Below, piece by piece: positions 44,102-54,169 of a DNA stretch of 64,000 nucleotides. The number at the start of each line of letters is the position of its first letter. Position 1 is the first letter of the stretch. The notes beneath the pieces were generated by a model. That model saw only the letters and a program-made list of their open reading frames with translations, was not told the origin of the DNA and did not search any database. Source of the DNA: Astragalus membranaceus (Eukaryota; Streptophyta; Magnoliopsida; Fabales; Fabaceae). Where the stretch lies: assembly GCA_039519185.1 (NCBI GenBank), contig CM076849.1:108133806-108197805 (forward strand), given 5' to 3'. The position numbers and the translations under genes are program-made.

Positions 44102-45344
44102 GAGTCAGTTCTCAATACATCCTAGGTCTACCAAGATGTATCGAGATTTGAGGCAATTGTACTGGTGGCCGGGTATGAAAGTAGATATTGCAGAGTTTGT
44201 GTCTCGATGCTTGACTTGTCAAAGGGTTAGGATAGAGCACCAGAAGCCAGATGGCCAGTTGCAACCGTTGAATGTACCTGAATGGAAATGGGAAAGCATA
44301 TCTATGGATTTTGTCATGAGATTGCCACGGTCCCAAGCCGGAAATGATTCTATTTGGGTAGTGGTGGACTGCATGACCAAGTCCGCTCATTTTATTCCAG
44401 TGCGTTCGAATCACAAGGTTGCTAAGTTAGCAGATGAGTATCTCAAGAATATTGTGAAGTTGCATGGGATCCCTACAAGTATCATCTGCGATCGAGATCC
44501 CAAGTTCACATCTCGATTTTGGAGAGCATTGAACATGGCGTTGGGAACAACGGTGTGTGTTAGCACCGCTTACCATCCACAGACAGACGGGGAGACTGAG
44601 AGAACGATTCAGACATTGGAGGATATGTTGAGGGCTTGTGTGCTCGATAGTGGAGACAGATGGGAGGATCATCTTCCGTTGGTGGAGTTTTCATACAACA
44701 ACAGTTACCATTCTAGTATCGGAATGGCTCCACATGAAGCCTTGTATGGAAGGAAGTGTAGAACACCATTGTGCTGGTGGGATATAGGCGAGCAGAGATT
44801 GTTGGGATCAGATTTGGTCCGTGAGACTACGGAGAAGATCCGTCAGATAAGAGAAAGGATGAAAGCCGCGCAGAGTCGACAAAAGAGTTATGCGGATGAG
44901 AGAAGAAGGCCGTTAGAATTCAAAGAGGGAGACCATGTCTTTTTGAAACTTTCTCCAGCCATCGGGACCGGTATTGCTTTGCGAGCGAAGAAGCTCAGTC
45001 CTCGGTATGTCGGACCCTTCCAGATTATCGAGCGAGTTGGACCGGTAGCGTATCGCATTGCATTACCTCCAGAATTGTCCAGATTACACGATGTGTTTCA
45101 TATATCGCAGTTAAGGAAGTATATTCATGACCCGAATCAGTCATTAAGTTATGAAGCGACTGACATCAGACCGGATTTATCTTATCATCCTACTTCCATC
45201 AGGATCATTGAACGTGGCGAGAAAACGCTCCGGACAAGATCAATTCCTATTGTCAAGGTGCTTTGGGACGATGCATCACTCGACGAAGCGACATGGGAAG
45301 TAGAGGAAAACATGCGGGTGAAATATCCCCATCTTTTCGATTGA
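44085..45344 (+). CDS. Integrase with chromodomain (Tekay-like)
   Basis: The zinc-binding module ends in CLTCQRVRIEHQKPDG; the catalytic core has SMDFVMRLPRS, ICDRDPKFTSRFW and HPQTDGETERT with the D, D and E residues. A GPF module (YVGPFQIIERVGPVAYRIAL) and LHDVFHISQLRKY follow. The end is a chromodomain (VKVLWDDASLDEATWEVEENM), which targets integration to chromatin. The open frame begins at 44136, within the zinc module; upstream residues are in another frame. This is the best kept part of the element. Confidence 0.9.
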   Translation, partial: LEEAHKSQFSIHPRSTKMYRDLRQLYWWPGMKVDIAEFVSRCLTCQRVRIEHQKPDGQLQPLNVPEWKWESISMDFVMRLPRSQAGNDSIWVVVDCMTKSAHFIPVRSNHKVAKLADEYLKNIVKLHGIPTSIICDRDPKFTSRFWRALNMALGTTVCVSTAYHPQTDGETERTIQTLEDMLRACVLDSGDRWEDHLPLVEFSYNNSYHSSIGMAPHEALYGRKCRTPLCWWDIGEQRLLGSDLVRETTEKIRQIRERMKAAQSRQKSYADERRRPLEFKEGDHVFLKLSPAIGTGIALRAKKLSPRYVGPFQIIERVGPVAYRIALPPELSRLHDVFHISQLRKYIHDPNQSLSYEATDIRPDLSYHPTSIRIIERGEKTLRTRSIPIVKVLWDDASLDEATWEVEENMRVKYPHLFD

Positions 45345-45377
45345 GGTACGTTTTATCAATTTTGAGGACAAAATTTT

Positions 45378-45393
45378 TAAAAGTTGGGGTGAT
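45378..45393 (+). promoter_or_regulatory. Polypurine tract (Tekay-like)
   Basis: TAAAAGTTGGGGTGAT lies directly before the 3' LTR. Confidence 0.75.
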
Positions 45394-48300
45394 TGTAACA
45401 TCCCCAATTTAGCTAATTTCATTTATTGAAATTAGCAAGATGTCTCAAGATAATTAATTAGCATAATTGGTTAATTATGATATGGCGAGTTAATTGGGAT
45501 TGTAAGCGAATAGGAACACAAGGGTATTTTCGTCTTTTCCACACATTAATGAGTTTCGGCTAAACCATCCTCCACAGAACATAACTATATGCAATATGTG
45601 ATTATTGTATAAGTATTGTTTGATTAAAACTGACTTAAGAAGAAATTAAGGAAGTTTAAGCCAAAAAAATGGACATAAGGGCAACATGGTAATTACACCT
45701 CATTAAGTGACCCTCAGCTGGACAAAAACATAACATTACCTCTTCTTCATCATTTGCTGAAATTCAGAAACAAGAGGTTAGAGAGAGAGGAGAGAAACAC
45801 GAAGAGAGAGGGAGAGAAGAAGAAGGTGAAATTGTGAAATCTTGATGCATGTAGGTAGAAATTACACCATTCTTCTCCATTTTCGATTTCCTTTCTCATG
45901 ATACCAATATCATTACCTGAATCATCCCCTTCTCCAAATTGCCATTTCTGAAACCTTGATGCATACCAAAGTGAAGCTTTGAGGAGTTAAGTCATTGCAT
46001 GTCACCATTGGAGCTCCATTAGCAACCCTTGAAGTTCAACAACCATATTAGAGCGCATACACTAGCTACATTGAGAATTGGATCAGTTTAGAGAGGATTT
46101 CAGTTTCTGGATTGAGTTCTAGGCCATTGGGTAGCTTGAGTTCGTGATACTTGGTGGTTGGGATTGAAGATACCAACTCAAGGGAGATGCTGCTGGAAAC
46201 CCGTAAGAACCCTCTTCGGTATTTAACTAATATCTCTCTGTAAACAGATCGGATGAACATGATTCTTGATGATTCAGAAACTAGACACGAAATGCTTCGG
46301 ATTAGGCACAAGAATGAACCGATTTCATTGAGTATGGTGGAAGAAAAAGGAATTGCAAGTTTCAGTTTTGGATTAGAGACAGTTTTGACTCAGTCACCTT
46401 GTTTCGGGTGTATCTCCCAAGTTACTGGATGCATGCGTATGATCCTTTGACCATCCGAAAGTAGACAAAATTATCTACATAATGGGCACTGGTTTGAAGG
46501 GTTTTGGCCACGATTTGACCAAGATACGCGTGTTACAAAACTGCTCACTGATTCTGGAAAACGGATGCGAAATTGGAAGTGTTGGTTCCTAAAATTTGGG
46601 ATCGAATCGGCAAAGTTCGAGAGACGCCAATTCCGTAGTCAAGAAGGAAGTTCAGTAGCTGGATTTGTGATTGGTTGCTGTTCCGAAGTTCAGTTTCGAG
46701 TATCGGACGAGTTCGGTGCGAGTACGTGATTACGGGGATTGTTCGAGAGGTTACGGTTCGTGAGGACGTGATTTCTCGCGAGGTCGTCAAATCGGTGAGT
46801 TCTATACTCGCTTAGGGACGTTTTGTTGTCGAGTCATGTTATTTTCTGAAATGATACTATGGAAAATCCGCTTTGTGAAAACTTAACGAAAACGTTTTTA
46901 TCGAAAAACCATAAATCACATAGTTGCTCGAATTGATTGGATTGTCGATTTATGATATATTGTTTGACTGTTTAATCGCTTTCGCTGGTCTGGAATAATA
47001 ACTGTTATGTTGGGATATCGATCGGAACGAAATTGGAATCGGAACGAAATGGAATTTACTCATGAAAAGTCTATTTTCTGGAAAACGGATGGAGACGCAC
47101 GGATCGTGTGCCTCTGTGCACGGGTCGTGCGTCCCCATCTGATGTTACACGAACTGAGTTTTTAAACACACAGGGATCGTGCGCCTAGTCGCACGGGTCG
47201 TGTGTATCCTTCTGGAACTTTTATTCAACAACGCCCGGATCGTGCGCCTAGTCGCACGGGTCGTGCGTATCTTTCTGGAAATCTTTTACATCTTTGTTCA
47301 ACAGCGCACGGGTCGTGCGCCTACACGCACGGGTCGTGCGCCTACACGCACGGGTCGTGTGAGACCTTCTGATCTTCAAATTCAAAGTACCTTTTTATCC
47401 GTTCCAAATGATTCCAATTCCCTTCTAATCCATTCCCCAAGGTCCCCCAACAATGTAAAGATACCGATGTCATGAGATTGAACATGTTACTAGAAAACTT
47501 GTGTATTATGAACAAAATGGAAGACCGTACTTAGAGAACGCGAGAGAACATATGTCAAGAAATAATAATATGATACACGGTACTTGACTGATATGATACA
47601 TGGTACTTGACTGAAATGACTAACAGCCCATTGCGGGTACATGGATATATAATGTATAATAAATACAAGAGGAAAAAGGGTGACGACCCTTAGAGGTTAG
47701 CATACTAGGGGAGGGGAAGTCATGAGCCCCAAAACCTAGACTCAAGACTCTTTCGCCCACTAGAAATAGCGGGATGGGTTCACCAAAGTCAAAGAAGTGC
47801 CTATAAAATAGGTAGACTGAGGTGTTATGCTAAAAACATGGAACAAAAGATTGTATGCTGCATGTGTCGCTTAGGAGGGCCATGAGCATAAATGATGCAA
47901 GAACTTAATATATTTCCACGTGGTTGCTTTTAGGGCCACGAGTTTAAAGCAAGGCATAATGAACCGCTAGAGTTAGTAAGGGGTCTCGATAGGACTCACT
48001 GAGATAATGTTTATCTCACCCTTCATATTTGTGGTTTTTACAGAGAAACAGGGGAAAGCAAAGGCGACGAAGCACGGTTAGCCGGTGCGACTCTTGGAGT
48101 CATTGAAGACCGAGTTTCATGGTTTAGACCTTTGTCCCATTTAGTGTTTCTATGTTATCGATTGTATAACGATCATGTATCAGTTGTAAATCGTTTCCGC
48201 TACTTTATGTTTTGAGTATTGAACACCAGGATTATGTACGAGTCTTAAGTGTAGAAACTTAAGCATTTACAGGAAGTGTATGGGGTTCAGAGAACCATTT

Positions 48301-48420
48301 GATATGTATTATCGAAAGTTTTAGTTGTGTTCAATATTTCAATAACAGGAAGTTACTCTGATGTATGCCATTTAGTGCATTTCGGTGATTCTATATGTTA
48401 GAATTTATCGGGGTGTTACA
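45394..48420 (+). repeat. 3' LTR of Tekay-like element (3.0 kb)
   Basis: Colinear with 38713-41718, scattered substitutions only, plus one extra 21-bp minisatellite unit around 47331. By eye about 99% identical, not counted exhaustively. Confidence 0.95.
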
Positions 48421-48896
48421 TAATGAAGAGTCATTAAAACAGTCACTAAAATAGTATCTAAACTAGCTGCAAATCAGTCACCAAATCAGTCACCAAATCA
48501 GTTGCGAAATCAGTCACAAAATCAGTTGCTAAATCAGTCACCAAATCAGTCGCTAAATCAGTCACCAAAACAGTCACTAAATGAGTCACCAAATCAGTTG
48601 CTAAATCGGTCACCAGATCAGTCTCTAAATCAGTCACAAAATCGGTCACTAAATCGGTCGCTATTTTCGGCCACAAAATCAGTCTCTATTTTCGGTCGCT
48701 AAATCGGTAACAATTTCGGTCACTAAATCGGTCACTAACGAAACAGTCACTAAATCGGTCGCCAATGGTTAGCGACCTGTGATTTAGCCACTGATTTTTT
48801 TTGGTCGCTAATTCGGTCACAAAATCGCTTAGTGACCGATTTTTCCTGTATAGTGACCGAAAAATCGGTCACTAAATGACGTTTTTTTTTGTAGTG
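48421..48896. repeat. CACTA-2 right subterminal repeats and terminus
   Basis: About 30 tandem and dispersed units of the form AAATCAGTCACTA or AAATCGGTCGCTA, grading into AGTGACCGAAAAATCGGTCA before the terminus. The start of this stretch was the tail of the TNPA-like exon before the chromovirus inserted. Confidence 0.9.
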
Positions 48897-49463
48897 GGAT
48901 CAAGATAACCAAATGAGGCTTAACCATGGTTACTTTTCAGAACTTGGATAAAGGCAATTGAGTCCAACACTCAACCTCAAAGAGAGGTCCAATCGTAGAA
49001 GGCCATGTGTCCTCTATGAGTGATCCTTCATGATGGTCTTCTATTGTGGGCGCCTCCTCTTGCATGTTGGCATGTGCCTCCATGTGACTTGTGACTGAGC
49101 ATGATGTCATAGAGATGTTTATGCATTGGTATGAATTGAGGTGCTTCCAATGTGGGTTTATCTGTCTTTAGTGCAGGATGGTGCAGATGCACCCAGGTGC
49201 AGTTGCCCTGTTGTAAATGTATTTAGTGCAGATGCACTGTTGTTTTTTGGGTGCAGTTGTATCAACTGCAGGTGCACTGAACAAACATATCAAACACACC
49301 AATATACATACAAAAACGTTTAAATCATTGCATAACCCTCTTTGAAACTTAGAATGTTGTTATCTTACTCATACTACTATATTTAACACATACTACACTT
49401 GATTTAAAGTAATTAGTTATGTTTAGATGCATAAATAACTCTATATAAAATAGAGTTATCACA
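48897..49463 (-). repeat. Part of 3' LTR of base gypsy-type element, right piece
   Basis: This continues the LTR begun at 34166. On the minus strand it starts TGTGATAACTCTATTTTAT directly after a polypurine tract (TTTGGGGG, 49464-49472 region). A related junction recurs at about 53651. Confidence 0.65.
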
Positions 49464-50702
49464 CCCCCAAACTTAAACCATTGCTTGTCCTCAAGTAATG
49501 ACAAAAAGAAAACACAAATAAGATTTTCATATTTAAGAAGAACAGATCAGATCATATCTTTCCAAAGAATGATTTTTTTTGCAATGAACTTCATTTTCAG
49601 AACATTTTGTCTTGGTGCCTTTGAATTCCCAAACATCCAAAGTTATTAAAACTCATTTATGTGAGTGTGTGCCCCACTGAGAATCAATCAGTTTCCAAAA
49701 CTAAGTAAAAAGTTTCTCTTAGCCTTTGGAAAATTTTAGATCACGTTTGGTCAAAGAAAAAAGTGTTTCAAAATATAGACTAGACTAACAACATCTTCAA
49801 GACTTAGGGGGCTTTAAGCACAACTAAGGACTTTGGTTGAGTATTCCAAAATGGTTGAGTCAATGCACTATCTTTATTTTTTGTGGTTCTTTTCTTGGTG
49901 CAGATGCACCTAGGTGCAGGTGCACTGGGTATTTTTGTGAAGTGCAGATGCACTGAACTTTTTGTAACGGTGCAAGTGCATTGAGTGAAGCTGCACTTGA
50001 TACTACATTTCAAGATTTGTAGCATATATTGCCCTCCTCACTGACCTCCTTATGCATACGTTTTTTTCTTTGGCTTGATTTTCTTTTCTTCTTTTTCTTT
50101 CTTTTCTTTTGCATTTTGATGCTTTTCTTTTCTTTCAAACCAAATGCACTATTAGAACAGGTTCAGTTAATGACTTAGGCAAATATAGCTAGTTATAACA
50201 TTTTGAACTCTTTTGTAGTGATTTTGGGAACCTATTTGTATTGACTACCCTAAGTTTCTCATACTCAGCCTTAGTATTCATGGAAACTCTCCCAAACTTA
50301 ATTCTTTATGCTTTTCTATATTTTTAGATAAAATTTGGCCTTGACCTTAGCTTTCTAAAAATTCCTCTTGCATCAGATAGTTTTTCAAATAGCAAGGTTC
50401 TTTTCAAAACTCAGTTTTGGTGTGTCAAAGTAATAATAAAATTGATCATTTTGGGGAAAACAATGCTTCTTTTCTTTTTCTTCTTTCATCATTTAAAATT
50501 CAGTTCAAAGAATGTATTTGGCTAAGTTTGTGAAAAAGAAACAAAGCTGATCATGCTTCAAAAACTATCAAATCTTATTTTGAACATAGAAACAATTTTG
50601 ATGCACCTCAAACTAAAGCTTATGCAACTAATGTTTTTGTAAAACAATTTTCTGAATTTTCAAAAGAAGCTTTGTTGATTGCATCATTTTAAAATTTTGA
50701 AA
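49464..50702. other. Internal non-coding part of base gypsy-type element
   Basis: Begins (minus strand, upstream of the polypurine tract) with CTTGAGGACAAGCAATGG, a conserved pre-LTR sequence in many plant gypsy elements. It includes a long TTTCTTTTC-rich pyrimidine run at 50060-50140 and several TGCAGATGCAC motifs near 49900-49995. No ORF is supported. Confidence 0.6.
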
Positions 50703-52692
50703 TTAACTACTCACATATAGGCAAACAACAGAAAATAGACATACATAATTATTAAAACACACAAGCACATGCATATAGTTTTTAAAGTGCTTCTCCTGCT
50801 TGACTTTCAGCTTCTTGGCTTTTGGCTCTTTTGTCTTTGGTGTAACTGCCTTTGGTGTAGGTGCACCAGTTGCCTTTGGTCTTGCTGGAACTTGGGGTGC
50901 AACTGCATCTGATGCAGCTGCATCAGACTGCACTGTTGCTAGTGGTTTATCAGCTTGGTCATCTTTTGGCAGTGCAAATGCATCAAATGCATCTGTACTG
51001 AACTGCACTGGTTCCTTTGCTTTTCTACAGGGTGCTCTCCAACTACAACCTCAGCCTCATTTGCTTGCTTTTTCTCAGTGGGTTGGTCTTTCACAGTTGC
51101 CTCTTCCTCCATTGTGTCAGCACCAGTGGTTTCTTTGGTTATCTCCATCTCAGCAGGTTGGTCTCTTTCTTGATTCTTTTCAACACCTCCTAGACATGGG
51201 TCCTCTTGCACAGCTTGCAAAACCTTAGCAGCTTGCTTGAAAAATTTCTGGGTATTTCCCAGTTCTTCTCTCCTTTTAGCAGCAAGTTCTTCCAAGACCA
51301 GCTTCACAGTATCTTCCCTGTTCTTTGGAATGACTGTTACTCCAGGAATGTGCTGGGGTGCCTCTGCACTAGGTGTAGATGCATCAGGTGCTTTCTGTTT
51401 AGGATCTCCCTCCTGTTCCTCCTCAGAACCTGTTTTTGACTCCTCTTCAAGGGTGGTCTCCTTAATAACCTGCAATTGCTCAAAAACAATGTTAGAAGGG
51501 ATAGGGATTGGTCCAGTGTGGGGTGTTGGATCATGCTTTTGAGTAGGGATGGATGATGGTAATTTTTCTGGTGTGTTTTGTTTTTCTGGTTGTTCTGTTT
51601 GGGTGGGTATTGGTGATGGTGGTTGGGTGGGTGTTGGTGATTTCTGTGGTGATGGGGTATTATGGGGTGGGGTTGGTGTTTTGAGCTGTGCAGGTGCATT
51701 TAGTGCATCTGCACCAATGGGTGATTTTGGTGGTGATGGTGGAGTGGTTTCTGGTTGAGTTTCTCTTGTTTTTGTGGCATACTTCCTTCGAGCCACAGCC
51801 TCCATGTTCACTTCTTCGTCCTCAATGCTTTCAGACTCATCTTCTTCTACTTCCTTTTCAATGTCCTGTACTGCCTTTTTGGCTACAGAATCTTCTTCAC
51901 TGTCCTCCATTTGTTCACTCATCAGTTCTGGTTCTTCCTCAATTATTTTCTTCTTTCCTTTTTGTTGTTTCTTTGTTACCCTCTTCCTTTTTAGATTCTT
52001 TTCCTTATTACTTTCTTTCTCAACCTCTTCTTCTTCCATTATTTCTTTTTCCTCTCTTTCCTCCTCTTCTTCACTTTGAAATACCCAAGTTGGGAATACT
52101 GGAATTTCTAGCTGTGATGGCACCTGAGAGATTTCCATTAACCTAAGTTGCATCCATTGATGCTGTTCTTGCTGAAATTTCCAAACTGTCTGGTGCTTCT
52201 GCACCAAGTGCTATTGCACTAGGCTAGTTGGTTCCTTCATCTCAGCAGATAATGGGCCAGGTGGATACTTCCTCTGTTGCTGTTCACTAGTACTAATTTC
52301 AACCCCTTGTTTCATACAAAGTTCAGTAATCAAACATGGAAAGAAAAGAAATCCTTCTTTCTTTGTTGAACAATCCAAAATTTGTTTATTAATTATTCTT
52401 CCTACATCCACATTGTCATCAGTTAAGATTGCATCCAAAAGGATCAATCTATCTTTAGAAAGTGTGTATGTGTGTGATGTAGGAAGAATAGAGAAATCAA
52501 CAAAGAGATACCAGTTGCCTAGTTCAGGGATAATGTATCTACTTTTAAGTTTGAACTCTATGTGAGGGATCTTATCCCATTTGGAATTCTTTACTGCTCT
52601 TCTAGCTTTTACCCTTTCCATGTCGTTCTTCCCATATTTTTCCACTTTTTCTTCAAAACCAGTAGCATTATAAAACAGATTATAATGATCAT
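50703..52692 (-). pseudogene. Retroelement ORF with 'putative plant transposon protein'-like domain
   Basis: The frame enters at 52692, cut by the next insertion, with HYNLFYNATGFEEKVEKYG. A conserved block follows (about 52570-52300): IPELGNWYLFVDFSILPTSH, LSKDRLILLDAILTDDNVDV and FFPCLITELCMKQGVEIS. Plant gypsy elements encode a domain of this look that databases label a putative plant transposon protein; this name is from memory. An in-frame TAG at 52211-52213 interrupts it, and the same frame resumes to 50939 with Glu/Lys-rich (52070-51840) and Pro-rich (51760-51520) low-complexity sections. A frame change near 51005 leads to a Pro/Lys-rich tail ending at 50703. No gag or pol is visible. 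The first residues of the open frame at 52726 belong to the inserted LTR. Confidence 0.6.
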
Positions 52693-53139
52693 TGTCGTGA
52701 CCTAGATCTCGACATAGACGGCTCAAAAATATAAATTTTAGGAGCCGCCACCCAATTTATTAAAAATAGGAAAAATTTGGAAAAACCTAACCTAAACTCC
52801 AGTGGTCTGCGTAACTAGGTTGGATTCGGGAGTCGGTTATGCGTAGGGAAGGGGCGAAAACCTAATTTCATTGCACCCCTAGCACATCTGTCCTAAGACA
52901 GTTACCCTAAATTTGATTTGCACAAGAATTAACAAGTTGTTTCATTATTTGTTTACCCGAAAAATAATACTTAATCGGATTTAGTAAAAAAAGAACAATT
53001 ATTTACAAAGGACTAATTTTAAGAAAATTTTATTTTGACTTTGACAGGGAGGCCCTGCGCCTACGTACTCTCCGGTGCAATGAGAGACTCAAAAGTCGCG
53101 TAGTTCTTCCTGAAAAATTTTGTTGGTTGGTATTTTTTA

Positions 53140-53550
53140 ATATAGAGGTTTTAGGATTATTGAGCTGTACAGCTCATCCATCCTAGAACGCTGACTGACC
53201 CGTCTGTACAATCGACTTAGTCCCCTATTTTATAAAAATGGAGTTTTTAGAGTTTTGGAAAATGATTTTATGTGTGTTGGTTTGATTTTATTTGAATAGG
53301 GATTTTAGGACTCTTGAACCATACGGTTCATTTATCCTAGAATGCTGACTAACCCGTCTGTACAGTCGGCTTAGTCCCCTATTTTCGAAAAATGGAGTTT
53401 TTGATTTAGGGAAAGAAATATGTTTGTGTTTATTTTGATTTAGAAATTGTTTGTTTTAAATAGGGATTTTAGGACATGATTCGTAATGGTTCATTAGTAA
53501 CCTAAAAAGCTGACTAACCCGACTGTAATTTAGCCCCTTTCTAACTAAAA
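53140..53550. repeat. Three imperfect ~155-bp tandem repeats in Tat-2 LTR
   Basis: Each unit holds GGGATTTTAGGA, then CATCCTAGAA or similar, GCTGACTAACCCGTCTGTAC and TTAGTCCCCTATTTT. Starts are near 53147, 53300 and 53460; the third unit is the most diverged. Confidence 0.8.
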
Positions 53551-53932
53551 AGCGATAAACTAACAGAAACTTAATAGAAACAACCTACTATTGCCAGAGA
53601 ACTTGCATGATTTAACTTTGAATAAGTATAAATAACTCATATAAATATGAGTTATCACACCCCCAAACTTAAACCAATGCTTGTCCTCAAGAAATCAAAA
53701 CACAACATATGAAAAGATGTATGAAATTAAATACGCCAGCAGTTTATACCCTGCTCACCCATTTGATCAAAAATCATCCTCAAGGTGGAAAATGAATTTT
53801 CTGATGTGTTTTTCAAGTGCAGCTCTAAACTGTTTATATAGGCTTCAAGAAGATAGCTGTTAGAGACATAGGCTCCAGCAATCAATAGCCAGTTAAAAAA
53901 CCGTTTCAAAAATCAATTGTAATCATAAGGTT

Positions 53933-54151
53933 TTTTCGACTTCAGCTTTATATGAGAGAAAAGCTTCAAATGCTTCATCTTTTTGTCTTAATAGAAACAC
54001 CTTAGTGTATCGCGAAAAATAATCTATAAATGTCACATAATAATTTTTTCCACCCCTAGTTGGAGTTTGTTTTAAATCTCCTAGGTCTGTATGAATTAAA
54101 CTAAGCAATTCAGTTTCACATTGTACCGGGTAACATGATTTCTTTGTTAAA
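53933..54151 (-). pseudogene. Ty1/copia integrase fragment
   Basis: On the minus strand: TKKSCYPVQCETELLSLIHT, then DLGDLKQTPTRGGKNYYVTF, IDYFSRYTKVFLLRQKDEAF and EAFLSYKAEVEK. This is the start of a copia integrase core with the first catalytic Asp (HTDLGD). Both sides end abruptly; the second catalytic Asp and Glu are missing. Confidence 0.85.
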
Positions 54152-54169
54152 ACATTAAACCTAATTCCT

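Larger units (their letters stand above)
38713..48420 (+). mobile_element. Ty3/gypsy chromovirus, Tekay-like, decayed
   Basis: 9,708 bp with LTRs of 3,006 and 3,027 bp (TGTAACATCC...GGGTGTTACA), an initiator-Met primer site and a polypurine tract. It is flanked by TAGTG (38708-38712) and TAATG (48421-48425), a 5-bp duplication with one mismatch. Internal order is RT, RNase H, integrase with GPF module and chromodomain; very large LTRs with a chromodomain point to the Tekay clade. Most of gag and all of protease are missing, and pol has several frame breaks. It cannot move on its own. Confidence 0.92.
35220..48896 (+). mobile_element. CACTA element CACTA-2, with captured LRR-kinase exons
   Basis: The left end is CACTACTAGAAATTCGC at 35220 and the right end, read on the minus strand from 48896, is CACTACAAAAAAAAACGTC. 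A perfect 3-bp duplication GGA (35217-35219 and 48897-48899) flanks it, as expected for CACTA. Both ends have subterminal repeats on AGTGACCGATTTTTCGGTCG. It keeps the 3' half of a TNPA-like gene but no tnp2 transposase, and in its place carries exons of a receptor kinase gene. A 9.7-kb chromovirus is nested in it. It is non-autonomous. Confidence 0.93.

Noticed and set aside
51549..52146. Plus-strand Gly/Val- and Leu/Phe-rich frames
   Set aside because: Antisense shadows of the Pro- and Glu-rich low-complexity parts of the minus-strand retroelement ORF.
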